DNA from: Flagellimonas aquimarina
GTDB taxonomy: Bacteria; Bacteroidota; Bacteroidia; Flavobacteriales; Flavobacteriaceae
Assembly (NCBI RefSeq): GCF_003149745.1
Contig: NZ_QGEG01000005.1
Location: 42,952-106,951, forward strand
DNA: 64,000 nucleotides
Direction of reading: 5' to 3'
Position numbers and translations under genes: made by a program. Of this stretch, positions 9,447 to 18,107 are shown one piece after another (within the stretch, counting starts at the first letter, position 1; each line of letters begins with the position of its first letter). Under the pieces are notes generated by a model. The model was not told the origin of the DNA. It saw only the letters and a program-made list of their open reading frames with translations, and did not search any database.

Positions 9447-9498
9447 GGAAAGCCAGTCCTTTTTTCTTTACTTTGACATAGTGATATTCGATAAGCTG

Positions 9499-10473
9499 AT
9501 GAAAAAAAACATTGCCATCATTATGGGTGGTTACTCCAGTGAATATGAAATTTCTATTAAAAGCGGTAACGTGGTACATCAATATTTGGATAAAACTATC
9601 TATGCTCCATACCGTATTATCATCACGGACAAAAAATGGGTTTACTTAGATGAAGATAATATAGAAACCCCAGTGAATAAATCCAATTTTAGTATAAAAG
9701 TTGAGGGTGAAGCAATCCATTTTGACTGTATTTTTAATGCAATCCACGGAACTCCTGGTGAAGATGGATTATTGCAAGCTTATTTTGAATTGTTGCAAAT
9801 ACCCCAAACATCCTGTGGCCATTATCAAGCTGCTCTTACCTTTAACAAGCGCGATTTACTAAGCGCTCTTAAGCCATATGGAATACTTTGTGCCCAGTCT
9901 TTCTATTTAAATTTGGGAGATCCAATTAATGCAGACACCATTGTAGACAAAGTAGGTCTTCCTTGTTTTGTAAAAGCCAATAGGGCCGGTAGCAGTTTCG
10001 GTATATCTAAGGTCTACGAAAAAAAGAATCTAAACAAGGCCATATCAAATGCATTTAAGGAGGACAATGAGGTCATAATTGAATCTTTTTTGGATGGAAC
10101 AGAAGTATCTGTGGGGGTAATTACATATAAAAATCAAATCAAGGTACTCCCCATAACCGAAATAGTCTCAGAAAACGATTTTTTTGATTATGAGGCAAAA
10201 TATCAAGGAAAATCACAAGAAATTACACCAGCAAGAATTTCCAAAGAACAAGAGGAACGCGTTGTAAAATGGGCAGAATATATTTATAAGACACTAGGAT
10301 TAAAGGGTTACACCCGCAGTGAGTTCATTTTTATAAAAGATGAGCCCTATCTACTAGAGGTAAACACCACACCCGGTCTTACCAAAGAAAGCATCTTACC
10401 GCAACAGGCCAAAGCCGCAGGAATATCTTTAAAAGAGCTATTTGGTAGTGCTATAGAAGAAACATTACGATAG
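9499..10473 (+). CDS. ddl: D-alanine--D-alanine ligase
   Basis: ATP-grasp ligase that makes the D-Ala-D-Ala dipeptide for peptidoglycan precursors in the cytoplasm. It is 324 residues from the ATG at 9499, giving the canonical opening KKNIAIIMGGYSSEYEIS. An in-frame GTG at 9481 would add six residues and is less likely. Family motifs seen are GEDGLLQAYFE, the ATP-grasp LPCFVKANRAGSSFGI and the C-terminal LEVNTTPGLT metal-binding loop. It is followed by coaD 32 bases later and faces the PASTA gene. Confidence 0.96.
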   Translation: MKKNIAIIMGGYSSEYEISIKSGNVVHQYLDKTIYAPYRIIITDKKWVYLDEDNIETPVNKSNFSIKVEGEAIHFDCIFNAIHGTPGEDGLLQAYFELLQIPQTSCGHYQAALTFNKRDLLSALKPYGILCAQSFYLNLGDPINADTIVDKVGLPCFVKANRAGSSFGISKVYEKKNLNKAISNAFKEDNEVIIESFLDGTEVSVGVITYKNQIKVLPITEIVSENDFFDYEAKYQGKSQEITPARISKEQEERVVKWAEYIYKTLGLKGYTRSEFIFIKDEPYLLEVNTTPGLTKESILPQQAKAAGISLKELFGSAIEETLR

Positions 10474-10505
10474 AAAATCTGTATTTTTAAACAAACTTTC
10501 CAAAC

Positions 10506-10964
10506 ATGAGACGCGCCATTTTTCCTGGTTCTTTTGACCCACTTACTTTAGGCCATTACGATATTATAAAAAGGGGCATTACTTTATTTGATGAACTTGT
10601 GATTGCAATTGGCATAAATGCGGATAAGAAATACATGTTCTCTTTGGAAGAAAGAACAGAATTCATTGAAAATGCATTTAAGGACGAACCAAAAATTAAG
10701 GTTGTAACCTATGAAGGGCTTACGGTCGATTTTTGTAAAAAAATAGATGCCAATTTTATTTTAAGAGGGTTGAGAAATCCAGGAGATTTTGAGTTTGAAA
10801 AGGCCATTGCGCATACCAATAGAAAGCTTTCCGAAATTGAAACGGTATTTTTGCTTACCTCTTCTGGAAAATCTTATATCAGTTCATCCATTGTAAGAGA
10901 TGTGATTAGAAATGGTGGAGACTACACTGGCTTGGTCCCAGATACCGTGATAGTTAAGCCATAG
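10506..10964 (+). CDS. coaD: Phosphopantetheine adenylyltransferase
   Basis: Transfers AMP to 4'-phosphopantetheine, the penultimate step of coenzyme A synthesis. The 152-residue length is standard. It shows the nucleotidyltransferase motif PGSFDPLTLGHYDII with the TxGH signature, RGLRNPGDFEFE, and the late SSSIVRDV phosphate-binding motif. It is likely co-transcribed with ddl. About 200 bases without a gene follow before the histidine kinase. Confidence 0.97.
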   Translation: MRRAIFPGSFDPLTLGHYDIIKRGITLFDELVIAIGINADKKYMFSLEERTEFIENAFKDEPKIKVVTYEGLTVDFCKKIDANFILRGLRNPGDFEFEKAIAHTNRKLSEIETVFLLTSSGKSYISSSIVRDVIRNGGDYTGLVPDTVIVKP

Positions 10965-11042
10965 CAATCATTCACAACATTCTAAATTTTGTAAAAATCT
11001 GTGGTAAGTCATAATTCTTTGATCTTCCACCTTTCTAACTTC

Positions 11043-11062
11043 TTGTTTCGTATAAGAAACAA
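11043..11062. repeat. Inverted repeat upstream of PAS histidine kinase
   Basis: TTGTTTC, six bases, then GAAACAA: perfect 7-base arms about 105 bases before the kinase start. A second short palindrome, AAGAAATTTCTT, lies about 60 bases further on. They could be operator-like or RNA hairpins. In this AT-rich region chance is not excluded. Confidence 0.25.
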
Positions 11063-11168
11063 CAGATTTGCGTTAGTTCACAACAATAAATAAGAGAAAA
11101 AGGTTAATACCTATATTTTAGTAAGAAATTTCTTATAAATTAAAGAACCCCCAAATCTCAACCTTATT

Positions 11169-13016
11169 TTGAAAACTGTTGAATCTGTTCCCCACAATTA
11201 CCTAATTAAGCAACTACCCAAAGCCACTGCTCTTGTTGACACTAAGTATTCGGTGGTTGAAGCCTCAAACTCATGGTTGTCCATTTTTGATTTAGAACCA
11301 AAAGACACTCGTGGAAATAACAAGAATATTTTTGGTTTTTACGATAATCATGAAGAATTTTCAGCTAAAACCTTGAAGGAATGCTTTCTGGAAAATTGTA
11401 AGCATGTCATTCGTCATAAAAAAAAGAACAAGGAAAACGAGAAATGGTTCGAAAGTGTTTTTGTACCCTGGTTTGATGAAAAAGAAAACATAATTGGAAC
11501 AATTGTACAAACCGAAGATATAACACATATTATTGAAAAAGAACTGGAACTGGAAAGAACCAAAACTTTACTCAAAGCAACATCAGAAGTTTCATCAGTT
11601 GGTAGTTGGGAATACGATATTGCAACAGAGAAACTTAATTGGTGTGAGGTAACAAAACAGATTCACCAAGTCCCAGATGACTTTGAACCTAAAATAAACC
11701 AAGGTATAGAGTTTTATAAACAAGGGTATAGTAGAAACAAAATTTCTATGTTGTTCCATAAGGCATTGGAAGAGGGAACACCTTATAGTGAGCGTTTAAT
11801 CATAATCACGCACAAAGGAGAAGAGAAATGGGTAACAGCAGGTGGAAAAGCAATCAGAAAAAATGGGAAAATAGTCAAGCTTTTTGGAACTTTTCAAGAC
11901 ATTAACGATCAAGTTTTAGCGGAGATCAAAACAAAGGAAAGTGAACAGTTACTGACCACCTTGATTGATAATCTTCCCATAAACGTTTTCATAAAAGATA
12001 AGGACTCTCGAAAAATATTGGTAAACAAAGCAGAGTGCGAGTATTTGGGAACAAAACCAGAGGATCTAGTAGGGAAAACGGATTTTGATCTTTATGATGA
12101 AAAAGTGGCGCAAATTTCTAGAGACGAGGACCTAGAGGTAATGCGCACATTAAAACCCATGATTGGGAGAGAGACCATTAACATAAAAAAAGATGGTAGT
12201 GCCACCAATTTCCTTACCTCAAAAATTCCTCTTCTGGATATAAAAGGCAAAGCATACGGACTTATAGGTATGAGTATGGATATTACCCATATAAAACAAA
12301 AGGAAGATCAATTGCAAGACTTAATCAACGTAACTGCAATACAAAACAAAAAGCTTATCAATTTTGCGCATATTGTTTCACATAATCTGAGGTCGCATAC
12401 TGCTAATTTTTCAATGCTTTTGGAATTTCTCATCAAAGAAAAAGAAGAAAAGGAAAAAAAGCGAATCATGAAAATGTTGTCTCATGCATCTGACAACTTA
12501 TTGGATACATTGGAAAATCTTAATGAAGTAGTTGATATAAGCACCAATGTTAATCTAGATAAGAAATCATTAAATCTAAATGAAAACATCCTTAAAGTTC
12601 AGCAAAATTTGGCTGGTTTCTTAGTAAAGAACAAGGTGAAATTCATCAATTCGGTTCCAGACAACGTAGCGGTCATGAGTGTTCCCGCTTATTTGGAGAG
12701 CATCATTCTAAACTTGATAACCAACGCGGTAAAATATAGCAAGCCAGAAGAAAATGCAGTTGTTGCCCTAAATGCCAAAAAACAAGATAAAAGTGTTGTT
12801 TTAAGTGTAAGTGACAAAGGCTTGGGCATTGATTTAAACAGGTATGGAGGTAAAATTTTTGGAATGTATAAAACCTTCCATAACAACAAAGATGCTAGAG
12901 GTCTAGGACTATATATCATAAAGAACCAGGTAGAAGCAATGGGCGGAAATATAACTGTAAGTAGTGAAGTGGATAAAGGTTCCACATTCAACGTTTATTT
13001 TAATGAAGAAGATTAA
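11169..13016 (+). CDS. PAS-domain sensor histidine kinase (no membrane segment)
   Basis: A 615-residue soluble sensor kinase. Three PAS-like regions lie at about residues 12-125, 135-260 and 265-385 (the third includes FIKDKDSRKILVNKA). The phospho-acceptor His is at about residue 405 in the unusual box SHNLRSHTANF instead of the common SHELRTP. The ATPase domain has ILNLITNAVKYS, VSDKGLGIDL and ARGLGLYIIKNQ. No signal peptide or membrane helix is seen, so it probably senses a cytoplasmic cue. It starts with TTG, with no closer in-frame ATG. Its 3' end overlaps the receiver gene by 14 bases, marking a cognate pair. Confidence 0.9.
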   Translation: MKTVESVPHNYLIKQLPKATALVDTKYSVVEASNSWLSIFDLEPKDTRGNNKNIFGFYDNHEEFSAKTLKECFLENCKHVIRHKKKNKENEKWFESVFVPWFDEKENIIGTIVQTEDITHIIEKELELERTKTLLKATSEVSSVGSWEYDIATEKLNWCEVTKQIHQVPDDFEPKINQGIEFYKQGYSRNKISMLFHKALEEGTPYSERLIIITHKGEEKWVTAGGKAIRKNGKIVKLFGTFQDINDQVLAEIKTKESEQLLTTLIDNLPINVFIKDKDSRKILVNKAECEYLGTKPEDLVGKTDFDLYDEKVAQISRDEDLEVMRTLKPMIGRETINIKKDGSATNFLTSKIPLLDIKGKAYGLIGMSMDITHIKQKEDQLQDLINVTAIQNKKLINFAHIVSHNLRSHTANFSMLLEFLIKEKEEKEKKRIMKMLSHASDNLLDTLENLNEVVDISTNVNLDKKSLNLNENILKVQQNLAGFLVKNKVKFINSVPDNVAVMSVPAYLESIILNLITNAVKYSKPEENAVVALNAKKQDKSVVLSVSDKGLGIDLNRYGGKIFGMYKTFHNNKDARGLGLYIIKNQVEAMGGNITVSSEVDKGSTFNVYFNEED

Positions 13017-13416
13017 CAGTATATATATCATAGATGATGACCCAATAACTATTTTCGGCATAAAAAAAATGTTGAAAACCACTGTTATTTGTAAGGATAT
13101 TAAGGCCTTCGAAAATGGAAAAGCTGCATTGGAGGGATTGACAAAAAGGATTCATAAGGGAGCATCCATACCAGAAGTTATCTTTTTGGATATAAATATG
13201 CCCATTATGGACGGATGGGAATTTTTACAGGAATTTGTGAACATGGATGTCAAGGAAAAAATAATCATTAATGTTATCACATCATCGATAGATCCATTAG
13301 ATTACCAGAAATGGAATGACTTTAGACTAAAGTCTCCGCACTATCTTAATTTCAAAAACAAACCTATTTACAAAATTGAAGCTTCTGACCTTAACAGGGT
13401 CAATATAGCATCATAA
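13003..13416 (+). CDS. Response-regulator receiver protein, partner of the PAS kinase
   Basis: A 137-residue single receiver domain. It has the acidic pair in YIIDDDPIT, the phospho-Asp in IFLDINMPIMDGWEF, the switch residues in NVITSSIDP and a Lys in FKNKP. The ATG at 13003 gives the typical N-terminus. The frame extends upstream, but those residues precede the domain. It overlaps the kinase gene by 14 bases, so the two should be made together. No output domain is present, as in Rcp1-like regulators. Confidence 0.85.
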   Translation: MKKINSIYIIDDDPITIFGIKKMLKTTVICKDIKAFENGKAALEGLTKRIHKGASIPEVIFLDINMPIMDGWEFLQEFVNMDVKEKIIINVITSSIDPLDYQKWNDFRLKSPHYLNFKNKPIYKIEASDLNRVNIAS

Positions 13417-13487
13417 TTATTTTATTGACTATTTTTATCATTGGAAAGAATTTTCCCCCAATTTATTTTCAACTAGCATTCCACACC

Positions 13488-15263
13488 TTGAAGTATTTTG
13501 TTCTTTTTATATTACTAATGTTCTTTTTATCCTGTGAAACACAAACACAAGATAAAATAGACTCCTACCAAACTTTTTTTGAGACCACAGAAGGAAAAGA
13601 AACTCCAACTTACCTGGAAACCATTGCTTTTTATATAAAATTGGCCAAGGATTTTCCTGAAATCAATATTCAAACATTGGGAAACACAGATAGTGGATAT
13701 CCATTGCATATGGTCACCTTCAATCCTGATGGAGATTTTAATTTTGAAAACGTAAGAAATGAAAAAGCCATTATCCTAATAAATAATGGCATACACCCGG
13801 GAGAGAGCGACGGCATTGATGCTACCATGCTTCTTTATCGTGATTTGGCAACCAAAAAAATAGCTCACCCAAAAAATTCCATTTTGGTGACCATTCCTGT
13901 TTATAATATTGGAGGAGCACTGTATAGAAATTCAACTACCAGAGCAAATCAAAATGGACCCATAGAATATGGTTTTCGTGGTAATGCCTTGAATTATGAC
14001 CTTAATAGGGATTTTATAAAAATGGACACTAAAAATGCGAAGACCTTTACACAGATTTTTCATTTAGTGGAACCTGACGTTTTTATTGACAATCATGTTA
14101 GCAATGGAGCGGATTACCAGTACACGCTTACTCACCTTTTTACTCAACATAACAAATTGGGTGGAAAACTCGGTAATTACCTACATAAAGAATTTATGCC
14201 AAAAGTGGAGAAATCATTGGCAGAAAAAGATTTGGACATTACACCCTATGTTAATGTCTACAATAGGCCACCAGAATACGGGTTTAGCCAATTTATGGAC
14301 CATCCCAGATATTCAACGGGATACACGACCCTTTGGAGTACCTTGGGTTTAATGGTGGAAACCCACATGCTAAAACCTTATGCAAAAAGAGTGGAAGGTA
14401 CATACGAACTTATGCAAAGCATGATATCTGTTGTTGAAAAAGAATATGGAACAATAAAAACCATGCGTAAGGAAACTTTGGAAGGGAACACAAAACTCTC
14501 TGAGTATTATTTTGATTGGCAGGTAGATACTACACGAACATCTGAATTAAATTTTAAAGGGTATGAAGCTGAACAGATTAAGAGCGAAGTAACAGGGCTG
14601 TCCAGGTTAAAATATGACCAATCCAAACCTTTTACAAAAAAGACCCCTTATTATAATTATTATAGCCCACAAGATACTGTAACCGTTCCTGCCGCCTACA
14701 TTGTTAAACAGGGTTGGCAAAAAATAATGGATAGACTGAATGCCAACAAGGTTCAATATTTTAAGATAGAGAAAGATACTGTACTAACAGTGGAATCCTA
14801 TAAGATTTTGGATTACGACACCAGAGAAAACCCATATGAGGGCCACTATCCACACTATAATACTCAAGTTGATAAAAAAATGGTCAAAGCCACCTTTAGG
14901 GCAGGTGATTTTATAGTGCCCACAAGTCAACAAGGAATTAGATATTTACTGGAGACCTTGGAACCTATGGGAGCAGATTCCTTCTTCAATTGGAACTTTT
15001 TCGATACCGTGCTTCAACAAAAAGAGGGGTTCTCTCCGTATGTTTTTGAAGACGTAGCTTTGGATATTCTTAAAAAAGATTCCGTACTACGTGGTAATTT
15101 TCTGCTCAAAAAAGAAGTTGACCCAGATTTTTCTCAAGACTGGTACGCTCAATTAGATTGGATTTATCAGCGCTCAAAGCATAAAGAAGAGCCCTATTTA
15201 AGATATCCTATCTATCGTATTGTAAAAGGTAGTGGTGCATCCTCTATTCTTGATCGGGAATAG
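13488..15263 (+). CDS. M14-family zinc carboxypeptidase-like lipoprotein
   Basis: A 591-residue peptidase. The start at TTG 13488 gives MKYFVLFILLMFFLSCETQ, a complete lipoprotein signal with the lipobox ending at Cys16; an upstream TTG at 13425 would bury this signal, so 13488 is preferred. Metal ligands follow the M14 pattern: HPGE in NNGIHPGESDG and the later His in IDNHVSNGADY. A Glu in LMVETHMLKPY is the candidate catalytic residue. A long C-terminal region of unknown role follows. It is probably tethered to a membrane and degrades peptides. The 3' end overlaps the convergent Nudix gene by 20 bases. Confidence 0.85.
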   Translation: MKYFVLFILLMFFLSCETQTQDKIDSYQTFFETTEGKETPTYLETIAFYIKLAKDFPEINIQTLGNTDSGYPLHMVTFNPDGDFNFENVRNEKAIILINNGIHPGESDGIDATMLLYRDLATKKIAHPKNSILVTIPVYNIGGALYRNSTTRANQNGPIEYGFRGNALNYDLNRDFIKMDTKNAKTFTQIFHLVEPDVFIDNHVSNGADYQYTLTHLFTQHNKLGGKLGNYLHKEFMPKVEKSLAEKDLDITPYVNVYNRPPEYGFSQFMDHPRYSTGYTTLWSTLGLMVETHMLKPYAKRVEGTYELMQSMISVVEKEYGTIKTMRKETLEGNTKLSEYYFDWQVDTTRTSELNFKGYEAEQIKSEVTGLSRLKYDQSKPFTKKTPYYNYYSPQDTVTVPAAYIVKQGWQKIMDRLNANKVQYFKIEKDTVLTVESYKILDYDTRENPYEGHYPHYNTQVDKKMVKATFRAGDFIVPTSQQGIRYLLETLEPMGADSFFNWNFFDTVLQQKEGFSPYVFEDVALDILKKDSVLRGNFLLKKEVDPDFSQDWYAQLDWIYQRSKHKEEPYLRYPIYRIVKGSGASSILDRE

Positions 15264-15852
15264 ACCAGCCCTCAAATAAAATTTTAATGTTAAAATAGGA
15301 GTTTTCCAATGCCTTTTTAACTTTCTTGGGGCCTTTCCATTTCACTTTCATGATTCCTTCATCTTTCTGACCAACCAATTTGCCATCGTATTTGGTATAC
15401 ATGGCAAACCAATGTACTTGCTTTAGGCGGTATTCTCCATTTCTCCTAAAAATATGGTAGGTGGTCCGCAAAAATTTATCAATAACCAAATCTCTTACTC
15501 CTGTTTCCTCCTCCACTTCTCTAATAGCAGCTTTTTCAATGGATTCCCCTTTATCGACCTTACCTTTAGGCAAATCCCATTTATCATTTCTATAAATGAA
15601 TAAAATCTTGCCTTTCGGATTTGTTACAAACCCTCCCCCAGCTACCACGACTGGAATCTTATGCATAAAAACATCAAGGATCTTTTCTTCATCCGGATGA
15701 TATATGTAAGCTTCCTTCAATCTACCCTTGGACAAAGATTCAATAGCCATTAATATAGAATCACCATCTAAAGAAAAGAGGTTTCCATTAGAATTCTCTT
15801 GACGCTCATTTGTTAAAATCAGTGGGGACTCATTAACAAAAACTTTATACAT
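15244..15852 (-). CDS. Nudix hydrolase
   Basis: A 202-residue protein with a full Nudix box at about residues 100-125 (GKVDKGESIEKAAI followed by REVEEETGV), which binds Mg2+ and cleaves nucleoside diphosphate-X substrates. The N-terminal 65 residues are not part of the Nudix fold and may set specificity. The Met at 15852 (MYKVFVNESPLIL) is chosen because upstream residues would run through pyrE in antisense. Its start is only seven bases from the divergent pyrE start. Substrate unknown. Confidence 0.85.
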   Translation of the reverse strand: MYKVFVNESPLILTNERQENSNGNLFSLDGDSILMAIESLSKGRLKEAYIYHPDEEKILDVFMHKIPVVVAGGGFVTNPKGKILFIYRNDKWDLPKGKVDKGESIEKAAIREVEEETGVRDLVIDKFLRTTYHIFRRNGEYRLKQVHWFAMYTKYDGKLVGQKDEGIMKVKWKGPKKVKKALENSYFNIKILFEGWSIPDQE

Positions 15853-15855
15853 TTG
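15848..15855 (+). promoter_or_regulatory. -7 box TACATTTG four bases before pyrE
   Basis: Exact TAnnTTTG match followed by CGCA and then the pyrE ATG. The expected transcription start would fall at or next to the ATG, suggesting a leaderless mRNA. The box lies across the start of the divergent Nudix gene. No TTG -33 element is visible at normal spacing. Confidence 0.45.
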
Positions 15856-15859
15856 CGCA

Positions 15860-16498
15860 ATGGTTTTAAACAAGGACACTGCAAAAAAAACAGCCGAACT
15901 TCTATTACAAATTAATGCAATTAAGTTGGAACCAGAAAATCCATTTACATGGGCTTCTGGGTGGAAATCTCCCATTTATTGTGATAATAGAATAATGCTT
16001 TCATATCCCAAAATAAGAAATTATGTTGGCGAAGAGATGGCAAAACAGGTGGAAACATTATATGGAAAACCAGATGTTATTGCAGGAGTTGCAACTGGTG
16101 CCATTGGTATAGGAATTTTGGTTGCAGAAGCAATGGGACTTCCTTTTATCTATGTTCGTCCAGAACCAAAATCCCATGGAAGACAAAACCAAATAGAGGG
16201 GTATTTGGAACCAGGGCAAAATGTGGTAGTTATTGAGGACTTAATAAGTACGGGCAAAAGCAGTTTAAATGCCGTGAGAGCTTTAAAAGCAAAGCAAGCA
16301 AAGGTAAAGGGCATGGTTGCTATATTTACCTATGGCTTTGCTACCGCTACCGACAATTTTTCCAATGAAGATGTGGAGCTTCACACCTTATCTGATTATG
16401 ACCATTTGATTGAACAAGCCTCAGAAACAAATTATATAAAAGAATCTCATCTACAAACCTTATTGCAGTGGAAAACAAATCCACAGCAATGGAAATAA
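15860..16498 (+). CDS. pyrE: Orotate phosphoribosyltransferase
   Basis: Converts orotate and PRPP to OMP in pyrimidine synthesis. The 212-residue protein has the substrate segment TWASGWKSPIYCDNR, PEPKSHGRQNQIEG and the PRPP-binding loop VVVIEDLISTGKSS. The start is well supported because the opening (NKDTAKKTAELLLQINAIKL) is family-typical. It is followed 9 bases later by an SRPBCC gene, so the two are likely co-transcribed. The divergent Nudix start is seven bases away, leaving no conventional 5' leader space. Confidence 0.96.
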   Translation: MVLNKDTAKKTAELLLQINAIKLEPENPFTWASGWKSPIYCDNRIMLSYPKIRNYVGEEMAKQVETLYGKPDVIAGVATGAIGIGILVAEAMGLPFIYVRPEPKSHGRQNQIEGYLEPGQNVVVIEDLISTGKSSLNAVRALKAKQAKVKGMVAIFTYGFATATDNFSNEDVELHTLSDYDHLIEQASETNYIKESHLQTLLQWKTNPQQWK

Positions 16499-16507
16499 CC
16501 TTTAATT

Positions 16508-16903
16508 ATGCATATTGAAGTCTCTAAAAAGAAAGTGGCAAAAAGTGATAAAGAAGTTTTTGATTTTTTAAGTGACATTAAAAACTTTAAGACCTTAATG
16601 CCCGATAACATTGATAAATTTGAGGTTTTAGATGAAAAAACCTTCAAATTTGCTTTAAAGGGCATGCCAGAAATAATTCTAAGGCTAAAAGAACAGTTCC
16701 CCAATGAAAAGGTTGTCCTTGGAGCTGCCAGTGATAAGCTGCCGTTTACACTAACTGGAAACATTAAGGCTTTAAGCGAAAATGAAAGTGAAGTAGGCCT
16801 TAGTTTTGAAGGAGAATTTAATGCCATGATGGCCATGATGATTAAAACTCCAATCACCAATTTCATGGAGACGCTTTCATCAAATTTGGATAAGATAGGT
16901 TAG
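16508..16903 (+). CDS. SRPBCC (START-like) family protein
   Basis: A 131-residue protein with the helix-grip pattern of the SRPBCC superfamily: an N-terminal strand, then SDKEVFDFLSDIKNFKTLMP and a long C-terminal helix (NAMMAMMIKTPITNFMETL). Such proteins form a hydrophobic pocket for lipids or other small ligands, but the ligand here is unknown. It probably shares a transcript with pyrE. The stop overlaps the convergent birA stop by four bases. Confidence 0.7.
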   Translation: MHIEVSKKKVAKSDKEVFDFLSDIKNFKTLMPDNIDKFEVLDEKTFKFALKGMPEIILRLKEQFPNEKVVLGAASDKLPFTLTGNIKALSENESEVGLSFEGEFNAMMAMMIKTPITNFMETLSSNLDKIG

Positions 16904-17643
16904 TACAAAAGGGATACTTCCTTTAATCCGTATTCTTTAAATACCTTGTCCTCCAATTCTAAAATCAGTTTTCCTTCTGGTGATATATTACGGATAAATC
17001 CCATGAACAACTGCCCCTCGGTATTTCTAAATGTTGAAGGTTTATCCTTTCTAAAAAGTAGCTCTAGGTAATCCGGTAATAATTGTACAACTGATTTTTC
17101 CTCAATTTCGATAAAATAGAATTTTAACCGTTCTAAAATTTTATTTAGCAGTTCTTCAAGCTCAAAATGCATTCCAGTTAATGACTTTAGTGATGCAACT
17201 TTTTCTAAGTTTCCATAATTAGTTTGGTTCACATTTAGGCCTATACCAATAATAGAATTTTGAACCAACTGCCCTTTAAGAACATTTTCAATCAAAATGC
17301 CACAAATTTTAGAAGAACCTGACATAATGTCGTTGGGCCATTTTACCTTTAAATCTGGTATGGATAATTCCTTTAGAACATCACAAATTGCCAGTGAAAT
17401 ACAGATGTTCAAATTGAATTGGCGAACTACTTGAAAGGACATGAATTTTTTTAAAACACTAAATGTCAAGTTTTTACCTTTTTCAGACTGCCAAGTTGTT
17501 CCCATTTGACCTCTTCCTTTTAATTGGTTTTTGGCAACAATTACTGTAAAATCCCCTAAGGTATTGGATTGCATCAAATCTTTTAAATAGAGATTTGTAG
17601 AGTCCGTGGCATCAAGTTTGATTATCTGTGATAGTTCTCCCAA
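16900..17643 (-). CDS. birA: Biotin--[acetyl-CoA-carboxylase] ligase
   Basis: Attaches biotin to the carboxyl-carrier protein of acyl-CoA carboxylases. The 247-residue protein lacks an N-terminal DNA-binding helix-turn-helix, so it is a monofunctional ligase that should not repress biotin genes. Motifs are DSTNLYLKD, the biotinyl-AMP loop GRGQMGTTWQS, KWPNDIM and IGIGLNVNQT. The start codon is TTG, giving the family-typical IIKLDATDSTN opening. It faces away from rsfS across 81 bases. Confidence 0.93.
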   Translation of the reverse strand: MGELSQIIKLDATDSTNLYLKDLMQSNTLGDFTVIVAKNQLKGRGQMGTTWQSEKGKNLTFSVLKKFMSFQVVRQFNLNICISLAICDVLKELSIPDLKVKWPNDIMSGSSKICGILIENVLKGQLVQNSIIGIGLNVNQTNYGNLEKVASLKSLTGMHFELEELLNKILERLKFYFIEIEEKSVVQLLPDYLELLFRKDKPSTFRNTEGQLFMGFIRNISPEGKLILELEDKVFKEYGLKEVSLLY

Positions 17644-17697
17644 AGCGGTGCGTCCAATGTTATGTTAAAAACTAGGGCTAAGAAAACAAAAAAAATA

Positions 17698-17705
17698 TAA
17701 CTTTG
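17698..17705 (+). promoter_or_regulatory. -7 box TAACTTTG for the rsfS-ftsH operon
   Basis: Exact TAnnTTTG match 19 bases before the rsfS ATG in the birA-rsfS divergent region. No TTG at the expected -33 spacing. It is the likely promoter for the six-gene unit that follows. Confidence 0.45.
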
Positions 17706-17724
17706 TAGAAACTAAAATTTTTGA

Positions 17725-18102
17725 ATGCAGAAAACGAAAGCTAGCGCAGATGAATTGATTGCCTTAATATTACATGGAATAGAAGAAGTTAAAGGAGTAG
17801 ATATAAATCTACTTGATCTTAGGGAAATTGAAAATACAGTTTGTGACTACTTTATTATCTGCAATGGTACTTCCAACACGCATGTAAACGCAATTGTTTC
17901 ATCCATCCAAAAAACTGTCAGCAAAGCAATACAAGATAAACCTTGGCACGTTGAAGGTTCTGAAAACGCAGAATGGATTTTGATGGACTATGTAAATGTT
18001 GTTGTTCATGTATTTCAAAAACACATTAGGGAATTCTACGACATAGAAGGGCTTTGGGGTGACGCTAAAGTAACAATGGTGGAGAGCAGCTACAATTCTT
18101 AA
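17725..18102 (+). CDS. rsfS: Ribosome silencing factor
   Basis: A 125-residue RsfS/Iojap protein. It binds ribosomal protein L14 on the 50S subunit and blocks subunit joining under starvation. Family features seen are DLREIENTVCDYFIICNG, the Trp/Glu segment KPWHVEGSENAEWILMDY and VVVHVFQKHIREFYDIEGLW. It is the first gene of a run ending at the ACBP gene and lies five bases before ftsH. Confidence 0.95.
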   Translation: MQKTKASADELIALILHGIEEVKGVDINLLDLREIENTVCDYFIICNGTSNTHVNAIVSSIQKTVSKAIQDKPWHVEGSENAEWILMDYVNVVVHVFQKHIREFYDIEGLWGDAKVTMVESSYNS

Positions 18103-18107
18103 AAAAA

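Noticed and set aside
9478..9498. GTG at 9481 as ddl start
   Set aside because: It adds six residues not expected before the canonical KKNIAIIMGG opening. The ATG at 9499 is preferred.
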